Of a stretch of 64,000 bases of DNA, positions 16,556 through 23,920 are shown piece after piece. Below the pieces are notes generated by a model that was not told where the DNA came from, did not search any database, and worked only from the letters and a program-made list of their open reading frames with translations. The stretch's first letter is position 1; the number at the start of each line of letters is the position of its first letter. The translations under genes and the position numbers were made by a program. The stretch is from positions 3,513,001 to 3,577,000 of the forward strand of contig NZ_CP100470.1 in the NCBI RefSeq assembly GCF_030323145.1, read 5' to 3'. Source of the stretch: Mesorhizobium sp. C432A (GTDB lineage: Bacteria; Pseudomonadota; Alphaproteobacteria; Rhizobiales; Rhizobiaceae).

Positions 16556-16822
16556 ATGAACATTGGAAACACGACGCCGGCGGTGAGACACACGCAGGCG
16601 TCGGGAACGCTGTCGCCAGAATCCAGGCGCATCATGGATGACGTCGACGCAGCCCGGAATACCGCAAAGTCGGCGCTGACCAATGACCGCTTTCGCGTCA
16701 TGCTGGAGCAGATCGGCAATCCGCAGTCGTCGGGTGACCTGGTGACGATGAATGAAAGCGCCGACAGCACCGCCCTGGATTTCACGACGGCGCTATCGCG
16801 TTACGCTGAAAACAGCGAATAA
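16556..16822 (+). CDS. Small hypothetical protein
   Basis: This 88-aa ORF (MNIGNTTPAVRHTQASGTLSP...) is hydrophilic and rich in Ser, Thr, Asn and Asp, with no signal peptide or membrane segment. The ATG at 16556 follows a purine-rich stretch (GGGGAGCCGGGAA) and is preferred over the Cys/Gly-rich upstream extension. The composition resembles small uncharacterised rhizobial proteins, but no family is recognised. It ends 8 nt before the convergent homocysteine methyltransferase gene. Confidence 0.5.
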   Translation: MNIGNTTPAVRHTQASGTLSPESRRIMDDVDAARNTAKSALTNDRFRVMLEQIGNPQSSGDLVTMNESADSTALDFTTALSRYAENSE

Positions 16823-16830
16823 GTTCGATA

Positions 16831-17853
16831 TCAGGCCCGGCTGCGGCGGCGTTCGCGGCGGGCTTCGCTGGTCTCGGCGGTGTTTTCCGTCGCCACCTTG
16901 TTGCGCATCGGACCGATGCGCTCGATGATCCCCGCGACGGTCGGGCGTTCGGATTTGGTGTGCGCGTCGAGCGCCTTGCGCATGGCGGCAAGGTGCTGGA
17001 ACGAGGTGCCGCAGCAGCCGCCGATGATCTTCGCGCCGCCATCCACCGCCAGCCGGACATAGTCGGCCATCAGCTCCGGCGTGCCGGAATAATGGATCTC
17101 GGTGCCACGAAATTCGGGAATGCCGCAATTGCCCTTGACGATCACCGTCGCTTCCGGCTTCGCCTCGGTCATGTCGAGCAGCGAGGCCAGGATGTCGGAG
17201 GCGCCGACACCGCAATTGGCGCCGACACCGAGCGGCGTCTCTGAAAGTCCGTCGGCGACGCCGTGGATATCCCTGGGCAGCAGGCCCATCATGGTGCGGC
17301 CGGCAGTGTCGAAGGAGCCGGTATAGGTGTAGGGCAGGCCGACGCGGATAGCGGCTTGCGCCGCGGCGCGGATCTCGTCCGGCGCCGACATGGTCTCGAT
17401 CCAGGCGACTTCGGCGCCGCCTTCCTTCAAGCCTTCGATCTGTTCGGCGAAGGCCTCGACCGCCTCGTCATAGGTCATGGCGCCGAGCGGCACCAGCAAC
17501 TCGCCGGTCGGCCCGACCGAGCCGGCGACGATGACTTTCCTGCCGGCCTTGTCGGCGACCGCCCGGGCAATCTCTGCGGCGCGCTTGTTCAGCGCATGCA
17601 CGCGGTCCTGCGCATGGTGCAGCTTCAGCCGGTGGCGCGTGCCGCCGAACGAGTTGGTGAGAATGATATCGGCGCCAGCGTCGACGAAATTCTGGTGCAG
17701 GCTGGTGATGGTATCGGGCGCTGTCTCGTTCAGCAACTCCGGCGCTTCGCCGGCCTCCAGACCCATGGCGAACAAATTGGTGCCGGTGGCGCCATCGGCG
17801 AGCAGCACGCCCTTTTCGGCCAGCAGAGCATCGATGGGATTGTTCGCGGTCAT
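16831..17853 (-). CDS. bmt: Zn-dependent betaine/homocysteine S-methyltransferase
   Basis: This 340-aa protein of the homocysteine S-methyltransferase (Pfam S-methyl_trans) family makes methionine from homocysteine using betaine or another methyl donor. The zinc ligands are visible: Cys214 in GANCGVGA and the pair Cys280-Cys281 in GGCCGTS. The N-terminal LLADGATGTNLF is the substrate loop. It is stand-alone, with no B12 or folate domain, like the bmt gene of Sinorhizobium. A short Arg-rich tail (SEARRERRRSRA) follows the barrel. A palindromic operator nearly identical to the one upstream of the THF methyltransferase lies 33 nt before the start, so both are probably controlled by S-adenosylhomocysteine. 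The methyl donor is not determined by sequence. Confidence 0.88.
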   Translation of the reverse strand: MTANNPIDALLAEKGVLLADGATGTNLFAMGLEAGEAPELLNETAPDTITSLHQNFVDAGADIILTNSFGGTRHRLKLHHAQDRVHALNKRAAEIARAVADKAGRKVIVAGSVGPTGELLVPLGAMTYDEAVEAFAEQIEGLKEGGAEVAWIETMSAPDEIRAAAQAAIRVGLPYTYTGSFDTAGRTMMGLLPRDIHGVADGLSETPLGVGANCGVGASDILASLLDMTEAKPEATVIVKGNCGIPEFRGTEIHYSGTPELMADYVRLAVDGGAKIIGGCCGTSFQHLAAMRKALDAHTKSERPTVAGIIERIGPMRNKVATENTAETSEARRERRRSRA

Positions 17854-17885
17854 CGGATCGACTTTCAGATATTTGAATGGAATAA

Positions 17886-17909
17886 GGATATAAAGAAGTC
17901 TTTATGTCC
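17886..17909. promoter_or_regulatory. Palindromic operator, probably for SahR, upstream of the homocysteine methyltransferase
   Basis: GGATATAAAGA (17886-17896) and TCTTTATGTCC (17899-17909) form 11-bp arms with one mismatch around an AG centre. The core is shared with the site at 3255-3276. It sits 33 nt upstream of the homocysteine methyltransferase ATG. Confidence 0.72.
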
Positions 17910-17967
17910 AGTCAATGTGTTTGCAACCTGCAATGCCGCGCGGCGCACCTTTCCGGGGCGTTGGCGA

Positions 17968-18825
17968 TCAGGCAGAACCCGATGGAAATGACGCGCCGGC
18001 CAGATTGCGCGCGTAGGCGGCGGCCTCATGCGGGTTGATGTCGGCGGCCCGGATCAGATTGTCGAAATGCTGGGTCAGCGCCTGTACCGGCTGGGTGGCA
18101 TTCAGCACGACATACATGTCGCCGACATAGATGGCGGCGCGGTAGGGACCGAAGATTGTCAGCGGGATCGAATAGCGCATGCGGCCGTCATAGAGGAACA
18201 GGCGGAAGGTGGGGTAGAGATCGTCAAGCAGCGTCGCCATATGGGCAAGCTGCTGCCGGCGATCAGCCTCGGGAAAGCGGTCCCAGACGCCCAGGCCGCG
18301 GGCGAAAATCTCCAGCGTGTGGCGCGGCATGCAGACTTCCATATCGGTCTCAGGGCGCCGGTTGTACTCGATGCGGTACTGCGTCTCGCTGGCCTGCGCC
18401 AGACGGCTGCGGTTGGTGATGTTGGCTTCGTAGTCGACCAGCTGGCGTGTGCGCAGGAGATCGGGAATGCCGGCCGGCACATAGCGGATCTTGGTGCCTG
18501 CGGCCTCGGCGAACCATTTGGCGAGCAGCGTGCGGTCGAAGCCGTCGGGCGCCTCTTCGATCTCCAGGCTTTCGCGGATTTCGCCGGTGACGCCTTCGTC
18601 CTGGGAGAGGCCGAGCAGCCAGTCCAGCGAGATCTTGAATTCGGCGGCGATGTTGAGCAGCGTTTCGGCGCGTGGCAGGCGCGTCGAGGCGCCGGACATC
18701 AGTTGCGACAGAGCCGACCGGTCGATGCCGACTGCTGAGGCGAAAGCCGACTGGTTGAGATCGGACCTTGTCAGGAGCAGCTTCAAGCGCTCCCGGAAGA
18801 TTGCCGAAAGGTCCCGTTTGTCCAC
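17968..18825 (-). CDS. XRE-family transcriptional regulator
   Basis: This DNA-binding regulator of about 285 aa starts at GTG 18825 (MDKRDLSAIFRERLKLLL), which has GGAG at suitable spacing. An upstream in-frame ATG at 18927 would add a Phe/Arg-rich piece lacking homology. The helix-turn-helix covers residues about 10-65 (LNQSAFASAVGIDRSALSQLMSG). The larger C-terminal part has no recognised ligand motif but looks like a globular sensor domain. It is transcribed in the same direction as the homocysteine methyltransferase and divergent from the desaturase. It may control one of these or itself. Confidence 0.8.
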   Translation of the reverse strand: MDKRDLSAIFRERLKLLLTRSDLNQSAFASAVGIDRSALSQLMSGASTRLPRAETLLNIAAEFKISLDWLLGLSQDEGVTGEIRESLEIEEAPDGFDRTLLAKWFAEAAGTKIRYVPAGIPDLLRTRQLVDYEANITNRSRLAQASETQYRIEYNRRPETDMEVCMPRHTLEIFARGLGVWDRFPEADRRQQLAHMATLLDDLYPTFRLFLYDGRMRYSIPLTIFGPYRAAIYVGDMYVVLNATQPVQALTQHFDNLIRAADINPHEAAAYARNLAGASFPSGSA

Positions 18826-18936
18826 TGTTCGTTCTCCGCGCTCTCTTAGGAAAAATTTGCGCCCGATCCGTCGGATCAGCACTTCCAGCGTAAATGAATC
18901 CGTAGGGTTGTTTACAATGTATAACATCTGCGGTCG

Positions 18937-18959
18937 AAAATGCGCAATCGCAACATTTT
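18937..18959. promoter_or_regulatory. Possible operator between the XRE regulator and the desaturase
   Basis: AAAATG (18937-18942) and CATTTT (18954-18959) are inverted repeats 11 nt apart in an AT-rich divergent promoter region. A site for the neighbouring XRE protein is plausible but only by position. Confidence 0.3.
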
Positions 18960-19037
18960 GTACACTTTGTCTCGTTGAGCGGAATCGCTTCTCCTGACAC
19001 TATGCTGTCAGGAACCAATTCCGGCGACTGAGGGACA

Positions 19038-20060
19038 GTGGTCGATAGCATGACAGGCAAGCGCATCAAGCGACGCGACGCAGCGGCCATCGAGTGGCCG
19101 ACCGTGCTCCTCGCTTTCTTCTGTTACGGAATGTGGCTCGCTGCCGGGCTCCTGCTCTGGCCCTCTTATCCGATCCCGGCACTTCTTCTCCTCGGCTTCA
19201 TCCTGGCCTTGCAGTCGTCGATCATGCACGAAGTGCTGCATGGCCATCCGACGCGCAGCGCGCTCATCAACGAAGCCTTCGTCTTCCTGCCGATCGGCCT
19301 GGTCTGGCCGTTCCGTCGCTTCAAGACGCTTCATTTGCGCCACCACGCCGACGAGCGCCTGACCGATCCCCTCGACGATCCCGAGAGCTATTACCAGGCG
19401 TTGTGGATGCATGACGATCTGCCGCCGACAATGAAATTCCTGCTCAAGATCAACAACACCATGGCCGGCCGTTTCTTCCTCGGCCCCTGGCTGTCCTGCA
19501 TCAGTTTCTTCGTCGACGATGCCAAGCATGTGATTGCCGGCGACAAGGTGATCGGCAAGGCATGGCTGCTGCATGCGATCGGCCTCGCCATCGTAGTGCC
19601 GATCGTGCAGTTCGGCTTCGGCATTCCCGTATGGCTCTACATTCTGGTGCCGGTCTGGCTCGGCCAGTCGCTGATCGCGGTCCGGACTTTCGCCGAACAT
19701 CAGTGGTCCGAGCACCCTGAAGGACGCACGGTGATCATCGAGCGCTCGCCGCTGTCGTTCCTGTTCCTCAACAACAATCTGCACTTCGTCCACCACAAGA
19801 CGCCGACGGTTGCCTGGTACAGACTTCCAAAACTGTTTGCGGACCGCCGCGACGAGTGGCTGCGGATGAACAATGGCTACGCCTATCCGAACTATTTCGC
19901 ACTGATCAAAGCCTACGCATTCAAGGCCAAGGAGCCGATCGTGCACCCGGTGCTGCGCCGCCAGGCGGAGCCGGGCAGGGCGTTCAAGCCGCGCATCAGG
20001 GCGCGCAGCATCAGCGGGCTTGGCAGCGCGCCAGTTCCGGCCGAGCCGCCGAAGGAATAA
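19038..20060 (+). CDS. Membrane fatty acid desaturase
   Basis: This 340-aa integral membrane di-iron desaturase shows the three His boxes: HEVLHGH (near residue 71), LRHHADE (near 100) and HFVHH (near 252). Hydrophobic segments lie at about 20-60 and 180-215. The start may be GTG 19038, with GAGGG close upstream, or ATG 19050. The substrate, lipid or other alkyl chain, cannot be read from sequence. It is divergent from the XRE regulator gene, which may control it. Confidence 0.85.
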   Translation: MVDSMTGKRIKRRDAAAIEWPTVLLAFFCYGMWLAAGLLLWPSYPIPALLLLGFILALQSSIMHEVLHGHPTRSALINEAFVFLPIGLVWPFRRFKTLHLRHHADERLTDPLDDPESYYQALWMHDDLPPTMKFLLKINNTMAGRFFLGPWLSCISFFVDDAKHVIAGDKVIGKAWLLHAIGLAIVVPIVQFGFGIPVWLYILVPVWLGQSLIAVRTFAEHQWSEHPEGRTVIIERSPLSFLFLNNNLHFVHHKTPTVAWYRLPKLFADRRDEWLRMNNGYAYPNYFALIKAYAFKAKEPIVHPVLRRQAEPGRAFKPRIRARSISGLGSAPVPAEPPKE

Positions 20061-20151
20061 TCCCCGGACTTCCCGAACCCGTGTCGGCCAATTCTGATTG
20101 GACGCCGCGTTTTTGCGATCCTTTCCCGAGCCATGATGATTGAGTGTCGGC

Positions 20152-20979
20152 ATGAGTGATTTGGTTGCGGCATTGCCGATGTACGACTGGCCCGAAGTGC
20201 GCGGCGAGGTCGACGCGCAATGGGCAGCGTTGCGCGAGGCTTTTCGGCACAAGGGCGTCGATGCGCCGCAGACAATCGTGCGCCGCAATGGCGACCTGCC
20301 GCCGGTGCCGGGGGGTATCCAGGACGCCGAGGGCAGACTGATCGCGCCCAATCCGGCGACACTGCCGCCGAACGAACTCGACCATCATCAGCTTTGGCTC
20401 CATCCGGCGCTGCTGTTCGCGCAGACCTGCTGGGGGCCGATGGAACTTGGCCTGAACAAGCATGTGCAGGTGGTCGGCCAGCCGAGCTACGACGCTTACG
20501 AAGGCGGCCAGGGCGAACTCTATTCCAGCGCGCTGGTGATGCGCACGGCCGAGGGACCGGAAGTTCGCTCGCCCGCGGATGGCAAAGCCTTGCTGCCGCT
20601 CGATCTGATGCGTGGCAAGCGTTTTACCTACAACAGCCTCGATTCGATGTCGGGCATCATCGCGCTGACGCGCGACCTGCAGGCCGCCGGCGAAAGCCTG
20701 GATATCTTTTCCTCACGCAGCGAAAGCGGTGGCCATCGCCGCTCGATCATCGCGGTCGCCGAGGGCAAGGCGGATATAGCTGCCATCGACTGTGAGAGCT
20801 GGGCGCTGGCGCAGCGTTTCGAGCCTGCGGCAAACGCCGTGAAGGTCGTCGGCTGGACGGCAAGGCGCAAAGGCCTGCCCTACATCACCGCCAGGACGAC
20901 GCCGGAAAAGACGCTCAAGGCTCTGCGCGAGGCGCTTGCCGGATCAGCCGAGCAGCCTCGCATCCAACGGGTAGGTTGA
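20152..20979 (+). CDS. PhnD-like periplasmic-binding-fold protein without signal peptide
   Basis: This 275-aa protein of the phosphate/phosphonate-binding (PhnD) superfamily has the family stretches QTCWGPMELGLN, GRQP-type loop VVGQPSYDAYEGGQGELYSSALV, FTYNSLDSMSGIIALTRDL and AEGKADIAAIDCESW. No signal peptide is seen at ATG 20152, so it is probably cytoplasmic or poorly exported, and no ABC permease or ATPase adjoins it. Its last 36 nt overlap the convergent DddP-like gene. It could be a soluble sensor or an enzyme-like orphan SBP; the ligand is unknown. Confidence 0.75.
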   Translation: MSDLVAALPMYDWPEVRGEVDAQWAALREAFRHKGVDAPQTIVRRNGDLPPVPGGIQDAEGRLIAPNPATLPPNELDHHQLWLHPALLFAQTCWGPMELGLNKHVQVVGQPSYDAYEGGQGELYSSALVMRTAEGPEVRSPADGKALLPLDLMRGKRFTYNSLDSMSGIIALTRDLQAAGESLDIFSSRSESGGHRRSIIAVAEGKADIAAIDCESWALAQRFEPAANAVKVVGWTARRKGLPYITARTTPEKTLKALREALAGSAEQPRIQRVG

Positions 20980-22287
20980 AAGCTGCTCGTTACCGGTCTC
21001 GGTGATCAGGATCTGTTCCTCGATCTTGACGCCCTCATGGCCGCCGAGACGACCGATATAGCTTTCCACGCACAGCACCATTCCCGGCTCCAGCACGCCA
21101 TCGGGCGTGTCCGGCGTCCAGTCGCTGGCATGTGGCAGGGTTGGATACTCGTCGGCGAGGCCGACGCCGTGATAGAGCACGCCGTAGCGCGCCGGGAAGC
21201 AATCTCCCGGCGGCACCACGGAGCGTTCGACCAGGTCGCGGAAGGATATGCCGGGCTGCATCAATTGCGTGTTGTGGGCGATCTGGTCGGCGGCGATGTG
21301 GAAGAGGTCCCGTTGCTCGTTCGATGGTCTCGCATCGCCGCAAAGCCAGGTGCGGGAGAGATCGGCGCAGAAGCCGTAGGGACCGATCAGGTCGGTATCG
21401 AAGGCGACGAGGTCGCCTTCCTCGATCACACGCGATGAGCATTCCTGGAACCACGGATTGGTGCGCGGCCCCGAGGCAAGCAGCCGGGTTTCGATCCATT
21501 CGCCGCCGCGCGCAATGTTGCCGCGGTGGAGTTCGGCCCACAATTCGTTTTCGGAAATGCCCGGCGTCAGCGCCTTCTCCATTTCACCCATCGCCGCTTC
21601 GCAAGCGACGATTGCGCGGCGCATGGCGAGGATCTCGTCCGGCGATTTGATCAGCCGCGCATTTTCCATCACCGCTTCGCCATTGCCGATCGAAATGCCG
21701 AGCCGGGCGAGTTCCTCGACGCCTTCCGGGTTGATGTGGTCGACCGCAATGCGGCTGTTGCCGCCGCCATGCTCCTTGACCAGATCGGCGATGCCGGCCG
21801 CCCAGCGGCGGACTTTGTGCTCGGTCAGCTCGCCGCCATAGAGATACATCCACGACACTGCCGGCCGCACCTCGTCGACGACGCCGGAATGATCGGACAG
21901 ATGCTCGCAGGAGAAATAGTCGAACAGCACCACGGGTCCCTCAGTGGCGACGAAGCAGTGGCGGGTCGGATTGTGCGCGACCCACAGCTGCATGTTGGTC
22001 GAATCGGTGGCGTAGCGGATGTTGACGGGGTCGTAGAGCAGCGCGCCGGCGTAGTTTCGGCGCCTCAGTTCGGCGCGGAGGCGCTCGAGCCGGTATTTGC
22101 GCATCGCGGCAAGATCGGGCGCGGCGATGCCTGCCGCTTGCCATTCGGCTTCAGCCAGCGCGCCATAGCCCAGCACATGCTGGTTCAGCGACGCCGCCTT
22201 CTGGCGCGATGTTTCGCGCGAGGCTTCGACGGAGCCGGGCTCGAACGGCATGATCTTGCGATGACGACCGAACCCTTGTTTCTCCAC
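20944..22287 (-). CDS. DddP-like M24-family metalloenzyme
   Basis: This 447-aa creatinase/aminopeptidase-fold protein strikingly resembles DddP, the iron-dependent DMSP lyase of roseobacters. Shared stretches include NIRYATDSTNMQLW, RGGEWIETRLLASGPR and PWFQEC. The expected metal ligands are present: Asp297, Asp299, Asp309, His373, Glu408 and Glu423. Each is offset by +2 from the DddP residues I recall from structural work (295, 297, 307, 371, 406, 421), and the proposed catalytic base is Asp379 in HGVGLADE. Length is also the same as DddP. It could therefore cleave DMSP to DMS and acrylate, or act on another onium or peptide. Annotation as Xaa-Pro peptidase would be generic. It sits among betaine-metabolism genes but has its own spacing. 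Confidence 0.8.
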   Translation of the reverse strand: MEKQGFGRHRKIMPFEPGSVEASRETSRQKAASLNQHVLGYGALAEAEWQAAGIAAPDLAAMRKYRLERLRAELRRRNYAGALLYDPVNIRYATDSTNMQLWVAHNPTRHCFVATEGPVVLFDYFSCEHLSDHSGVVDEVRPAVSWMYLYGGELTEHKVRRWAAGIADLVKEHGGGNSRIAVDHINPEGVEELARLGISIGNGEAVMENARLIKSPDEILAMRRAIVACEAAMGEMEKALTPGISENELWAELHRGNIARGGEWIETRLLASGPRTNPWFQECSSRVIEEGDLVAFDTDLIGPYGFCADLSRTWLCGDARPSNEQRDLFHIAADQIAHNTQLMQPGISFRDLVERSVVPPGDCFPARYGVLYHGVGLADEYPTLPHASDWTPDTPDGVLEPGMVLCVESYIGRLGGHEGVKIEEQILITETGNEQLSTYPLDARLLG

Positions 22288-22306
22288 CCGACGCCTCCCT
22301 GCCGAC

Positions 22307-23836
22307 TTACTGTGGCGCTGCGCCCGCGGCCGCTTTCTTCAGCCGCGTGACCGTCAGCGTGCGGGTGGGCGGCTCGCTGTCGAACAGCATCGGAACGACC
22401 AACTGCTGCGGCGAGCCGTCAGCGACATAGCCGGCCTCGCTCAAGGCCCGCAGGATGCCCTCGGGAGGTTCCTTGTCATTGGCCATCACGAGCACCGCCG
22501 GCTCGATCAGCAAATGGCCGAAGTCCGGCATCTCGTCGTCGAGCACGACCAGATCGGGATCGACAAGACGCAGATTTCCCACCCAGTGCCAGCTCGATAT
22601 CGCCGTGCGAACCGGACCGTTTGCCGTCAGCTGGCCATAGAGCGACTGGTAGTCGACACGCACGATGCTGCCGCGGCTGTCGCCGCCATTGAGGTGCGTG
22701 TACCAGGTCACCGGCAGCACGAGGATGGCAAGCGTTGCGCCGACAAAGACGACGACGTCCTGCACCTTCATTCCCTTGTCGCCTCTGGCATCCATCCGCA
22801 AGGCCAGCGCGACCGGCAGCAACACAAGAATGGGAAGCATCCAGCGATCGCGAAATTGCGTCGTCCCGCTCGCCAGGACGAGCACGATGGTCATCGCCAG
22901 GGCAAAAGCGATGGTGCGCCACACCAGTTTCTCGGTCCATGGCGCCGGTTGCAGAGCCGGCGCCGGCTTTTTCCATGCGATGAGCAAAGCCGCGACGAAT
23001 ATGCCGGCCGGCAACACGGCGAAATACAGGATAGCCTTGCCCAGTCCGCGCATTCCGTAGAATGCGGTTTGTATGGCGCTTTCTCCTCTGCCCATGCCGA
23101 AGCCGCCGCTGTGCGACAGCAACTGGTCGGTGTAGGTCAGGTTCCAGTAGAGCGTCGGCAGGCAAAGCAGCACCGCCACGACAAGGCTGATCGAAAACCG
23201 GCGGTTGAGGATGACGCCGCGCGTTTCGCGCAGCGACAGGGTGGACAGCATCAGCGCGCCGAGAAAGATCGCGTTGTTGTATTTCGACAGGATGGCGGCG
23301 GCCATCGCCACGCCAAACAGCACATAGGTGGCCAGCGAACGCCGCTGCACCAGTTCAACGAGCGCAAGAAACAGCACCACTGAAAAACAGAAAGCGGCGA
23401 TCGAGTGGGTGAGGGCGTGCTGCATCTCCCACACCATCTGCGGAAACAACAGCAGGCCGAACAATGCGGCGGCGCCAGCGCGGCTGGAATAGCCTAGGCG
23501 GCGGACAGCGATGAAAACCGACGCCAGCGCCGCTCCGATCAGCAGGTACTTCACGATCTTGAGCGCCAGGATGTTCGTTCCGACCACGGCGGCGACGAGG
23601 CGGGCAAGCCAGGTGTAGAGCGGCGGCTGCGAGCCGCCATAGCCAGCCCAGAGGTAGGGCATGTACATCAGCTGTTCGGAATCGTCGACGCCGACACCGG
23701 TTCCCACGACATGGGACAGCAGCGCCATCACCACGATCTGGACGACGCAATAGACCGCGACGCAGACCAGTGCGGCGTTGAAGGGACCGACCTTGCCTTC
23801 GCAGAGCCAGTCCGTCCATTTCTCTAGATACTGCAA
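22307..23836 (-). CDS. Membrane glycosyltransferase, GT39/ArnT-like
   Basis: This 509-aa polytopic protein with roughly ten hydrophobic segments resembles the dolichyl-phosphate-mannose/undecaprenyl-linked transferases of the PMT_2 family. The first periplasmic loop has the acidic DDSEQLMYMPYLWAGYGG, then QPPLYTW, where such enzymes place their catalytic acidic residue. A C-terminal soluble part of about 110 residues follows. It probably moves a lipid-linked sugar onto a cell-envelope acceptor; the acceptor is unknown. It ends 19 nt before the DddP-like gene start and shares direction with it, but a functional link is not evident. Confidence 0.8.
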   Translation of the reverse strand: MQYLEKWTDWLCEGKVGPFNAALVCVAVYCVVQIVVMALLSHVVGTGVGVDDSEQLMYMPYLWAGYGGSQPPLYTWLARLVAAVVGTNILALKIVKYLLIGAALASVFIAVRRLGYSSRAGAAALFGLLLFPQMVWEMQHALTHSIAAFCFSVVLFLALVELVQRRSLATYVLFGVAMAAAILSKYNNAIFLGALMLSTLSLRETRGVILNRRFSISLVVAVLLCLPTLYWNLTYTDQLLSHSGGFGMGRGESAIQTAFYGMRGLGKAILYFAVLPAGIFVAALLIAWKKPAPALQPAPWTEKLVWRTIAFALAMTIVLVLASGTTQFRDRWMLPILVLLPVALALRMDARGDKGMKVQDVVVFVGATLAILVLPVTWYTHLNGGDSRGSIVRVDYQSLYGQLTANGPVRTAISSWHWVGNLRLVDPDLVVLDDEMPDFGHLLIEPAVLVMANDKEPPEGILRALSEAGYVADGSPQQLVVPMLFDSEPPTRTLTVTRLKKAAAGAAPQ

Positions 23837-23920
23837 GGGGATCGTCTTCTCATCGAGGGAAAATGCCTGCGGCCAACTGCCGAAGGCCCCTTACACGATC
23901 TCACGCTCCCTGTCGCCTTT

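Noticed and set aside
20944..22287. Plain Xaa-Pro aminopeptidase annotation
   Set aside because: Closer agreement with DddP in length, motifs and metal/catalytic residues makes the generic peptidase label misleading.
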